A model generated the notes under the pieces. That model did not search any database. It saw only the letters and a program-made list of their open reading frames with translations, and had not been told where the DNA came from. 5,559 nt of DNA, taken from contig CAIYYQ010000044.1 of assembly GCA_903930505.1 (NCBI GenBank), forward strand, positions 1 through 5,559. Direction: 5' to 3'. Below are positions 1-5,559 of the stretch, piece after piece. How positions within the stretch are numbered: the first letter of the stretch is position 1; each line of letters begins with the position of its first letter. The position numbers were made by a program, and so were the translations under genes. Source of the DNA: Methanobacteriota archaeon (lineage in GTDB: Archaea; Thermoplasmatota; E2; DHVEG-1).

Positions 1-434
1 ATAATTCTCTCCACAAGATCCTCATACGCATCTGCTGCCTCATCGACACGCACACTCGCACCAATAACCCCATATCCGCGCTGATCAACCCTGCGTTTCA
101 CCGTACTCTTCTCTAAAGTCGTCGGAACGACGACACCCATCACGTTTTTCTTCCCCATAACAACCGTTGGGTTGTGACCAACTGCAAACGCCGCGGAGCT
201 TACCACGGTTTCTCCGTCTATACATCGTGCGATCGTCAGACGCTCCTCCGCCTTCTTGTATAAAGCAATGATTTCTGCTCGTAAATCCCTTGCTTTCGTA
301 AATATTTTAAAAAATTCAAGAACTAAACCGTCACGCTTCATCTTCAAAAGTTTATACCCACGCTCAGAAAGAGCAATTTTTTTCCGGATATCAATAAGTT
401 CCATCCGAGTTGGTTTCACATCACGCTGAACCAT
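1..434 (-). CDS. atpD: A-type ATP synthase subunit D (central rotor shaft), 3' end cut by window
   Basis: Subunit D forms the coiled-coil axle that turns inside the A3B3 head and, with F, carries torque to or from the membrane ring through C. The visible part is 144 codons plus two bases, open to the window edge, against about 200-215 residues in the family, so the last quarter or so (the rest of the C-terminal helix) is missing. The start is an ATG at 434, 12 bases after the B stop, with AGAGG 7 bases upstream. The family N-terminal signature is clear: PTRMELIDIRKK at residues 8-19, then ERGYKLLKMKRDGL at 24-37, forming the long N-terminal helix (to about residue 72). A short middle region with NPTVVMGKKNVMGVVVP (88-104) follows, then the start of the returning helix from about 128. 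A second ATG at codon 11 would remove part of the conserved signature, so it is not preferred. Confidence 0.95.
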   Translation of the reverse strand, partial: MVQRDVKPTRMELIDIRKKIALSERGYKLLKMKRDGLVLEFFKIFTKARDLRAEIIALYKKAEERLTIARCIDGETVVSSAAFAVGHNPTVVMGKKNVMGVVVPTTLEKSTVKRRVDQRGYGVIGASVRVDEAADAYEDLVERI

Positions 435-441
435 ACAGTTT

Positions 442-446
442 CCTCT
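442..446 (-). promoter_or_regulatory. Ribosome binding site of subunit D
   Basis: The minus strand reads AGAGG directly after the TGA stop of subunit B, 7 bases before the ATG of subunit D. It is the only Shine-Dalgarno-like site of the five that lies wholly in an intergenic gap, and it supports the start at 434. Confidence 0.6.
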
Positions 447-1835
447 TCACTTCGAATGTTTTTTGCGGTACGCAGGATGATATTTCTCAAGAATTTTACG
501 ATCAATTCTCGTCAAGGCACTTTCAGGTAATGTTGCAAGTAGCTCCCAGCCCAGTTCCAAGGTTTGCTCGATTGATCGATCCTCATCACGTCCCTGGCGA
601 ATATATCGATCTTCAAACACATCTGCAAACTCCAAAAACCTGTTATCTCGTTCTGAAAGTGCATCTTTACCTACAATTGCGACAAGACCACGAAGATCCC
701 TTCCCTCAGCATACGCTGCGTACAACCCTTGTTCAACTGCACGATGATCTTCTCGAGTATTTTTTTCTCCGATTCCACGACCCATCAGACGAGACAGTGA
801 TGGCAGGGGATTGATCGGTGGATAAACTCCTTTTCGATGTAATTCTCGAGAAATCGCAATCTGCCCCTCTGTAATATACCCTGTGAGATCTGCAACGGGA
901 TGCGTCCAATCATCACCGGGAATAGAAAGAATCGGAATCTGTGTGATTGATCCTTTTTTGTTTTTGATTTTCCCGGCTCGCTCATAGATTGTTGCAAGAT
1001 CCGTATACATATACCCAGGATACCCTCTTCGTCCAGGAACCTCTTCTCGGGCTGCACTGACCTCTCGCAACGATTCCGCATAATTTGTCATATCCGTAAG
1101 AATCACAAGGATGTGCATATCATGTGTATACGCAAGATATTCTGCCGCAGTAAGTGCAAGCCTGGGAGTAATCAATCGCTCCACCGCAGGATCATCCGCT
1201 AAATTAAGAAAAACAACTGCACGTTTCAGCGCCCCGGTTCTCTCAAAATCCTTCATGAAATACTGTGCTTCCTCATTTGTGATCCCCATCGCAGCGAACA
1301 CCACCGCGAAGTCTTCTCCTTCACCTTTTACTTTTGCTTGCCGTGCAATCTGTAGCGCAATCTCATTATGAGGTAATCCTGAACCAGAAAAAAGTGGTAG
1401 TTTCTGCCCACGAACCAATGTCAGCAACCCATCAATTGTTGAAATCCCGGTTTGAATAAACTGTGATTCACTATCCCTCGCCCAGGGGTTAATCGCTGAG
1501 CCGTTGATATCCATCCGATCATCAGGAATAATCCTTGGTCCACCGTCAATCGGCTCTCCAGATCCATCAAGAATCCGTCCAAGCATATCCAAGGAAACAG
1601 AAAGTTTAATCGTCTCCCCGAGAAAACAGACACCAGATGCTTTATCAATCCCTGCAGTGCCTTCAAACACCTGTACAACCACGATATCCCTACTTGTATC
1701 AAGAACCTGACCTCGTTTCACACTTTCATCTGGAAGCTTTATGTTCACGAGTTCACCAAATCCCACCGGTTCTGTCTTCTCCACAAAAATCAACGGCCCT
1801 GCAATATCAGTAATTGTGTGATATTCTTTCGTCAT
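447..1835 (-). CDS. atpB: A-type ATP synthase subunit B (regulatory, non-catalytic head subunit)
   Basis: This is the B subunit of the A3B3 head; it shapes the catalytic interface with A but does not itself hydrolyse ATP efficiently. At 462 residues it has the usual family length. Residues 1-75 form the N-terminal beta-barrel (GQVLD at 42-46, VVQVFEG at 53-59). The nucleotide-binding fold follows, with the degenerate P-loop expected of [11 protein letters not shown] at 151-160, which lacks the GxxxxGKT lysine. The segment [15 protein letters not shown] (267-281) is family-typical. [10 protein letters not shown] (339-348) matches the ATP synthase alpha/beta signature, and the next residue, R349, corresponds to the arginine finger described for Enterococcus hirae NtpB. 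The C-terminal helical domain ends in a lysine-rich tail. The ATG at 1835 follows the A stop by 3 bases and is preceded by GGAGGCGAT. Nothing looks broken. In archaeal naming atpB is this subunit, not the bacterial Fo subunit a. Confidence 0.98.
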   Translation of the reverse strand: MTKEYHTITDIAGPLIFVEKTEPVGFGELVNIKLPDESVKRGQVLDTSRDIVVVQVFEGTAGIDKASGVCFLGETIKLSVSLDMLGRILDGSGEPIDGGPRIIPDDRMDINGSAINPWARDSESQFIQTGISTIDGLLTLVRGQKLPLFSGSGLPHNEIALQIARQAKVKGEGEDFAVVFAAMGITNEEAQYFMKDFERTGALKRAVVFLNLADDPAVERLITPRLALTAAEYLAYTHDMHILVILTDMTNYAESLREVSAAREEVPGRRGYPGYMYTDLATIYERAGKIKNKKGSITQIPILSIPGDDWTHPVADLTGYITEGQIAISRELHRKGVYPPINPLPSLSRLMGRGIGEKNTREDHRAVEQGLYAAYAEGRDLRGLVAIVGKDALSERDNRFLEFADVFEDRYIRQGRDEDRSIEQTLELGWELLATLPESALTRIDRKILEKYHPAYRKKHSK

Positions 1836-1838
1836 TGT

Positions 1839-3587
1839 TTACATCGCCTCCACACCAAGGGCTTTGAATTCTTTTTTCATTTCAGCGACAACCTTCTCAA
1901 GTTCCCGGTCGAAATCCAACTCGAATTTCGCTTTTGCAAGAAGACCTATTGATTTCATCTTAAAAATATCCGTGAGGAGAACACCTTTTTCCAACGCCTC
2001 ATAACATGCAGCTCCATATTCATGGATGGTTTTCAAAAGACTATACTGTTTTTGAATCGAACAATACGAGTCAACCTCATGGTATGCATGTTGCTGAAGA
2101 AAGATCTCCCTAATGTTACGTGCGATTTCAAGGGTGATTTGATCATGTTCAGGTAATGAATCAGATCCAACAAGCTGCACAATCTCCTGAAGTTCTGCTT
2201 CTTTCTGTAACAACTCCATGGTTTTCACCTGTAGCATCTTCCAATCTGTTGACACCTCACGATCAAACCAGGGCTCTAGCGTATTCATATACAAACTATA
2301 GGAAGTAAGCCAATTAATCGCAGGGAAATGTCGCCTCTGCGCAAGTTTTGAATCAAGCGCCCAGAACACCTTCACCATCCGAAGGGTATTTTGTGTAATC
2401 GGCTCTGAGAAATCAGCACCAGGAGGACTCACTGCTCCGATAATCGTGATACTACCCTCTTTTTCATTGAGGACCAAGGCACGTCCAGAACGCTCGTAAA
2501 AAGCAGCGAGTTTCGCGGAAAGATACGCAGGATATCCTTCTTCCCCAGGCATCTCCTCAAGACGACTTGAGATTTCACGCATCGCCTCAGCCCATCTACT
2601 TGTACTATCAGCCATAAGCGATACACCATACCCCATATCACGGTAATATTCAGCAATCGTAATCCCGGTATACACACTTGCTTCTCGTGCGGCAACCGGC
2701 ATGTTACTTGTATTTGCGATGAGAACAGTACGCTCCATAAGTGGCGCACCGGTTCGCGGGTCTTTTAACTTTGGAAACTCGGTGAGAACCTCAGTCATTT
2801 CGTTTCCTCGTTCCCCACAACCAATATATACAACGATTTCCGCATCACTCCATTTTGCCAATTGATGCTGCATCACGGTTTTCCCGGTTCCAAACCCACC
2901 AGGGATACAAGCAGTTCCACCTTTTGCAACAGGAAACAATGTATCACAAATCCGCTGCCCAGTAATTAACGGTATATCTGGTATCAATTTTTCTTTAATC
3001 GGTCGGGGAACACGCATAGGCCATCGATGCATAAGAAAAAGCGCTGTTCCGTCGGTTAGACGACCAATAGGTTCTTCAACACTAAATTTTCCATCTGAAA
3101 TGTCTTCTACGGTTCCAGAAATTGTCGGAGGCACAAGAATTCGATGTTCAGTATTCTTTGTCTCCTGGACTGTACCAAGGATTGATCCACCATTAACCTT
3201 GCTTCCTTTTGTTACAACAGGAGAAAAATTCCATTGTTTTGTTCGATCCAACCCTGGCTCTGAAAGACCTCGGGCGATAAAATCCCCCATTTTTTTATTC
3301 AAAACAGGTAAGGGCCGTTGAATACCATCGTATATACTCGTGAGTAAACCCGGTCCAAGCTCGACCATCAAAGGACCACCACTCGCAGTCACAGGTTCAC
3401 CAGGTTTAATCCCGGAAGTGTCCTCATAGACCTGAATCACACTTTTTTCTTTACGAAGCTGAATCACTTCACCCATGAGATTCAAATGCCCAACAAAAAC
3501 GACATCGTACATCCGTGGTCGAATCCCTGTAACAGTCACGACTGGACCTGAAATTCGATAGATTTCTCCTTTTGCTATTTTGTTCAT
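1839..3587 (-). CDS. atpA: A-type ATP synthase catalytic subunit A
   Basis: This is the catalytic subunit; it makes or hydrolyses ATP at the A/B interface on the cytoplasmic side of the membrane (EC 7.1.2.2). Its 582 residues are normal for the family. In order: an N-terminal beta-barrel (about 1-70), the bulge or non-homologous region (about 115-185, including VNGGSILGTVQET), then the RecA-like core. The P-loop is at 230-237 (GGFGTGKT, with K236 and T237). The catalytic glutamate region GERGNEM is at 258-264, with E259 and R260. The Walker B strand GVSLMAD is at 321-327, followed by STSRWAEAMREIS. The signature PAINWLTSYS is at 422-431, and the C-terminal helical domain follows. The P-loop differs from the common archaeal GPFGSGKT at its second and fifth positions, while all essential residues are kept. 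No intein interrupts the P-loop, a known intein site in this gene. The ATG at 3587 lies 3 bases after the F stop and 6 bases after GGAG. Confidence 0.98.
   Translation of the reverse strand: MNKIAKGEIYRISGPVVTVTGIRPRMYDVVFVGHLNLMGEVIQLRKEKSVIQVYEDTSGIKPGEPVTASGGPLMVELGPGLLTSIYDGIQRPLPVLNKKMGDFIARGLSEPGLDRTKQWNFSPVVTKGSKVNGGSILGTVQETKNTEHRILVPPTISGTVEDISDGKFSVEEPIGRLTDGTALFLMHRWPMRVPRPIKEKLIPDIPLITGQRICDTLFPVAKGGTACIPGGFGTGKTVMQHQLAKWSDAEIVVYIGCGERGNEMTEVLTEFPKLKDPRTGAPLMERTVLIANTSNMPVAAREASVYTGITIAEYYRDMGYGVSLMADSTSRWAEAMREISSRLEEMPGEEGYPAYLSAKLAAFYERSGRALVLNEKEGSITIIGAVSPPGADFSEPITQNTLRMVKVFWALDSKLAQRRHFPAINWLTSYSLYMNTLEPWFDREVSTDWKMLQVKTMELLQKEAELQEIVQLVGSDSLPEHDQITLEIARNIREIFLQQHAYHEVDSYCSIQKQYSLLKTIHEYGAACYEALEKGVLLTDIFKMKSIGLLAKAKFELDFDRELEKVVAEMKKEFKALGVEAM
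1843..1851 (-). promoter_or_regulatory. Ribosome binding site of subunit B, inside the end of atpA
   Basis: The minus strand reads GGAGGCGAT, one mismatch from GGAGGTGAT, the full complement of the 16S rRNA 3' tail. It ends 7 bases before the B start and covers the last codons of subunit A (Val-Glu-Ala-Met). It is the longest match of the five sites here, which suits a gene whose product is needed in three copies per complex. Confidence 0.75.
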
Positions 3588-3590
3588 ATG

Positions 3591-3902
3591 CTACTCCGTC
3601 CTTGATTCACTTTTATATAAATCAATTCCAATTGCTCGTTTAATTCGTTCCCTGATGTTTTCTTCATCAAGTTTACCAATCGAGACGACGACAGGTTCCA
3701 TGCCCTCATTCACCCGTCGTTTCATCACAGGTGAAAGCATCGCATAATCAGTATCATGAATAACAATAATGCTCGCGTTCTTCTCATTAAGTAATATTGC
3801 AAGCCGTTTCTCTATGTGTTCTTCTACAAAGGCATCTTGTATCCCTGCAAGTCTAAATCCAAGAACAAATGCATTATTTCCAAGAACAATGATGCCCGCC
3901 AT
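3591..3902 (-). CDS. atpF: A-type ATP synthase subunit F (central stalk)
   Basis: Subunit F binds D in the central rotor and, by family knowledge, modulates ATPase activity. The 103 residues fit the usual length of about 100. The N-terminal strand and loop (GIIVLGNNAFVLGFRLAGI, residues 3-21) is the family hallmark. The alternating beta-alpha pattern continues through ASIIVIHD (43-50) and EPVVVSIG (69-76), and a final helix RERIKRAIGIDLYK (84-97) matches the C-terminal part that packs on D. The ATG at 3902 lies 2 bases after the stop of subunit C, with GGTGAT 6 bases upstream inside the end of C. The stop (TAG) directly follows the GGAG that serves subunit A. It sits between C and A, its usual place. 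Confidence 0.95.
   Translation of the reverse strand: MAGIIVLGNNAFVLGFRLAGIQDAFVEEHIEKRLAILLNEKNASIIVIHDTDYAMLSPVMKRRVNEGMEPVVVSIGKLDEENIRERIKRAIGIDLYKSESRTE
3594..3597 (-). promoter_or_regulatory. Ribosome binding site of subunit A, at the end of atpF
   Basis: GGAG on the minus strand lies 6 bases before the ATG of subunit A. It is part of the last two sense codons of subunit F (Thr-Glu) and directly precedes that gene's TAG stop. Confidence 0.65.
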
Positions 3903-3904
3903 TT

Positions 3905-5005
3905 TTAAATCACCAGCATATCACGAATGGTTTGTTCAGATAATTTAGATTCCATTCCTTTAGCAATGATGCGAAGGTTATCAACCTCTATTTCTTTTTG
4001 CATAAAATAATTCAAAATCGGTAAAATTGTAAGCGGATACATATACGAAAATTTCTCGGAATTTTCATAAAAAATTTTTTCTAATGTACGAATAACCCAG
4101 GTTAACGAACCCGTAGATTGTATATTCTCTGCATCTTCTTTGATCAAATTATAGAATGGAAAATGAGAAAGACCTTCAAGAAACATATTGAAATCAGCAG
4201 CGGTGATAAGACCTTTTAGATCATCGATGGACTGCTCCCCACCTTCAATAAGCAATTTTCTGATTGTTTCTGGTTCAACATTCTCGTATTTTAAGAGAAA
4301 TAAGGTTTTTAGATTAAGAAGATTGATTTCTTGCTTCACAAAATTTTTAAACAAACGATTTGCCTTTGGCGACGAAGGAATCACTTTTAAAAGAAACGTG
4401 TAATAGTCAATATCAAGTTTGTTTTCAAGCTCAGAAAGAGAAAACTCCTGAGTCGTATATGGCTGAAGCGTGGTATACCAAGGTGTTTCTTTCAGATGTT
4501 CGATAACAGCATTTATGGTTTCACTTGTGTCAATAATCTGTTTCCAAAATTGTTCCGAGTACTCGCCTGCAGGAACAACAGTTTTCAATATATCCTGTGA
4601 TGATGCCCCATACCATTTTCCCCGAAGTATTGTTTTTATGTTCCAGATGTCCCATCGGTGAAGATACGCAGAAATCATTGTATGAAGATGTCCTTTGGAA
4701 AAACCAAGAATCTGATGATTCAGCGTCGCCATATTTTTCTGCAATGCATGCTCGAGAAGCTCAAGCCCTGAATAACTGAGAGCGAGTTCGTTAATTTCTT
4801 TTTTATACTGACCTTCGCCGATGAATCTCGTGATCGATGGAAGATCCATTGCTAAAAGTTTCAGAAACATGTCATTGGAGAACAGCAACGCTCGCTTTGC
4901 TTTCACACGAGTGCAGACGTACGCGTAATTACCTTTCGAAAATAACGGTTTTTTAAAGGTTTGTTGTTTTTTATCTTTTTTAATCATCAAAAGCAAATTA
5001 TTCAT
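3905..5005 (-). CDS. atpC: A-type ATP synthase subunit C (rotor adaptor)
   Basis: Subunit C (AC39 / V-type subunit d family) is the funnel-shaped adaptor linking the D-F axle to the membrane K ring. With the ATG at 5005 it has 366 residues. Family blocks are clear: NYAYVCTRVKAK (26-37), LAMDLPSITRF with GQYKKEI (51-71), RWDIWNIKTILRGK (117-130), a second similar segment QEINLLNLKTLFLLKYENVE in the second half, and the C-terminal EVDNLRIIAKGMESKLSEQTIRDMLV (340-365). The repeated helical units fit the three-lobed fold. A GTG at 5017 is in frame and overlaps the stop of E as GTGA. I prefer the ATG because AGGTGA, which contains that GTG, then stands 8 bases upstream as a good ribosome binding site. 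The first 25 residues are lysine-rich and little conserved. The gene is visibly more AT-rich than A and B. Confidence 0.94.
   Translation of the reverse strand: MNNLLLMIKKDKKQQTFKKPLFSKGNYAYVCTRVKAKRALLFSNDMFLKLLAMDLPSITRFIGEGQYKKEINELALSYSGLELLEHALQKNMATLNHQILGFSKGHLHTMISAYLHRWDIWNIKTILRGKWYGASSQDILKTVVPAGEYSEQFWKQIIDTSETINAVIEHLKETPWYTTLQPYTTQEFSLSELENKLDIDYYTFLLKVIPSSPKANRLFKNFVKQEINLLNLKTLFLLKYENVEPETIRKLLIEGGEQSIDDLKGLITAADFNMFLEGLSHFPFYNLIKEDAENIQSTGSLTWVIRTLEKIFYENSEKFSYMYPLTILPILNYFMQKEIEVDNLRIIAKGMESKLSEQTIRDMLVI
3909..3914 (-). promoter_or_regulatory. Ribosome binding site of subunit F, inside the end of atpC
   Basis: GGTGAT on the minus strand, an exact match to part of the complement of the 16S rRNA 3' tail, lies 6 bases before the ATG of subunit F. 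It falls in the final codons of subunit C (Leu-Val-Ile), before that gene's TAA stop. Confidence 0.7.
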
Positions 5006-5013
5006 ATTTTTTT

Positions 5014-5019
5014 TCACCT
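5014..5019 (-). promoter_or_regulatory. Ribosome binding site of subunit C, containing the atpE stop
   Basis: AGGTGA on the minus strand lies 8 bases before the ATG at 5005. Its last three bases are the TGA stop of subunit E, so the final Arg codon (AGG) plus the stop form the site. It decides the C start: if the GTG within it were the start, the nearest other purine-rich match (AAAGGAGAT, about 5037-5045) would be roughly 20 bases away, which is too far. Confidence 0.65.
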
Positions 5020-5559
5020 AAACAACGTCTGCGCGATCTCCTTTAAAGACTTGTTCCAGACTTGAACTGCAAGTGTTTCATATCGATAATCACCTTTCAC
5101 TGTATGATCCTTGTTTTCGACGATAACGCCACCTATACAGTCTATTATGCCACCAAACGATACCTTTGATAGAGAACGAACGGCTGCTTCATCTCGAGCA
5201 TTTGAATAGATAAAAACCGCTTCCGGCATCTCATCTTTTATTTTTTTGATGAGTGCGGAAAGGATTTTTTTATGGGGAAGCGAACGTAGCGCATCAAGAC
5301 ATTCCTGATATGTTTTTTCGAGGATTTCTTTTTCTGCATTCAGCCGTATTTTTTTTGCTTGAAGCTCTGCGATACTTGTTTCTTGAAGATGCAGTTTTTC
5401 CACTACCATCTTCAATTCACTTTCTTTTTCTGCAGAGAGGTCTTTTAGCTTCTTTTTCACAGTCTGAAGAATTTCCTCGGCATCTTTTTTTGCTTCTTGT
5501 TCAATGCGTTGTTGTTCTTGTTTTCCTTCTTGTTCTATTCGTTCAATGACGTTCTCTAA
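5014..5559 (-). CDS. atpE: A-type ATP synthase subunit E (peripheral stalk), 5' end cut by window
   Basis: Subunit E pairs with subunit H to form the peripheral stalk that holds the A3B3 head against rotation. The frame is open to the window edge and gives 181 residues, close to the family's roughly 185-200. The first visible residues (LENVIERIEQEGKQ) resemble the extreme N-terminus of archaeal E proteins, so probably only two or a few codons are missing. Residues 1 to about 85 are rich in Glu, Gln and Lys and nearly free of Pro and Gly, as expected of the long coiled coil with H. A globular C-terminal domain follows, with the family-typical segment GGIIDCIGGVIVENKDHTVKG and a final amphipathic helix ending in TLFR. 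A GTG at 5460 could be mistaken for the start, but it lies in mid-helix after 33 coding codons. The stop TGA is shared with the ribosome binding site of C. Confidence 0.92.
   Translation of the reverse strand, partial: LENVIERIEQEGKQEQQRIEQEAKKDAEEILQTVKKKLKDLSAEKESELKMVVEKLHLQETSIAELQAKKIRLNAEKEILEKTYQECLDALRSLPHKKILSALIKKIKDEMPEAVFIYSNARDEAAVRSLSKVSFGGIIDCIGGVIVENKDHTVKGDYRYETLAVQVWNKSLKEIAQTLFR

Larger units (their letters stand above)
1..5559 (-). other. A-type ATP synthase operon segment (E-C-F-A-B-D)
   Basis: Six co-directional genes for soluble and stalk subunits of one rotary ATPase lie head to tail in the order E, C, F, A, B, D. The gaps between them are 8, 2, 3, 3 and 12 bases, using the ATG start preferred here for C. 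This is the widespread archaeal arrangement, in which H, I and K usually come before E. Those three would lie beyond the high-coordinate edge, and nothing of them is visible. No promoter or terminator is present between genes, so a single polycistronic transcript is inferred. Both end genes run off the window. Confidence 0.95.

Noticed and set aside
410..814. A 134-codon open frame on the plus strand
   Set aside because: It lies antisense to the start of D and the end of B, both well-conserved genes, and its His/Leu/Gln-rich product resembles no family I know. It is a shadow of the coding strand.
785..1081. A 98-codon open frame on the minus strand in a second frame within subunit B
   Set aside because: It is fully inside the conserved core of atpB, and its translation has no recognisable pattern; overlapping coding is not supported.
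1111..1371. An 86-codon plus-strand frame with a Ser/Ala/Cys-rich product
   Set aside because: It is antisense to the highly conserved part of atpB, and its composition is what the reverse of Gly/Ala/Glu-rich codons gives.
2429..2749. A 106-codon second-frame open stretch inside subunit A on the minus strand
   Set aside because: It overlaps the Walker B and catalytic-core region of atpA and is a by-product of its codon use.
2877..2900. Possible intein at the P-loop of subunit A, a known insertion site in archaeal AtpA/VMA genes
   Set aside because: The P-loop codons are continuous and the protein is of normal length (582 residues); no intein is present.
5458..5460. GTG as the start of subunit E
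   Set aside because: The frame stays open for 33 codons upstream to the window edge, and those codons encode a typical subunit E N-terminal coiled coil. The gene simply begins just outside the window.
5253..5549. A 98-codon plus-strand frame giving a Phe/Leu/Val-rich, membrane-like protein
   Set aside because: It is antisense to the Glu/Lys/Gln-rich coiled coil of subunit E. Complementary reading of GAA/AAA/CAA codons yields Phe/Leu/Val codons, so the apparent membrane segments are an artefact.
1..5559. An undescribed system hidden among the ATP synthase genes
   Set aside because: All but about 28 intergenic bases are accounted for by six recognisable ATP synthase subunits. I see no extra gene, repeat array, or RNA element.

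Overview
The window is the interior of an archaeal-type (A1Ao / V-type-like) ATP synthase operon, all on the minus strand and packed end to end. Read in the direction of transcription (high to low coordinates) the order is subunit E (cut off at its 5' end by the window edge), C, F, A, B and D (cut off at its 3' end). Gaps between genes are 2-12 bases, and a Shine-Dalgarno-like sequence precedes each internal start, usually inside the end of the upstream gene. No stretch over 300 bases lacks a gene. I see no RNA gene, mobile element, repeat array, promoter or terminator.

The organism is most probably an archaeon, of a euryarchaeal or related lineage. Reasons: the E-C-F-A-B-D order, an A subunit of 582 residues carrying the bulge ('non-homologous') region, a B subunit whose N-terminus reads like methanogen AtpB, and GGTGAT/GGAGG-type ribosome binding sites. 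A few bacteria (Thermus, Deinococcus, some firmicutes) carry the same enzyme, so the assignment is inference. A finer lineage, and whether H+ or Na+ is coupled, cannot be read here because the membrane subunits K and I lie outside the window, presumably upstream.

How the genes work together: three A and three B subunits form the A3B3 catalytic head. D and F form the central rotor axle. C is the funnel-shaped adaptor joining the axle to the membrane K ring. E, paired with subunit H (not in the window), forms the peripheral stalk to membrane subunit I. Five of the six soluble subunits seen here are ordinary by family standards. The main oddity is the A-subunit P-loop, which reads GGFGTGKT rather than the usual archaeal GPFGSGKT and differs at two positions studied in the family. 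The window does not contain an undescribed system.
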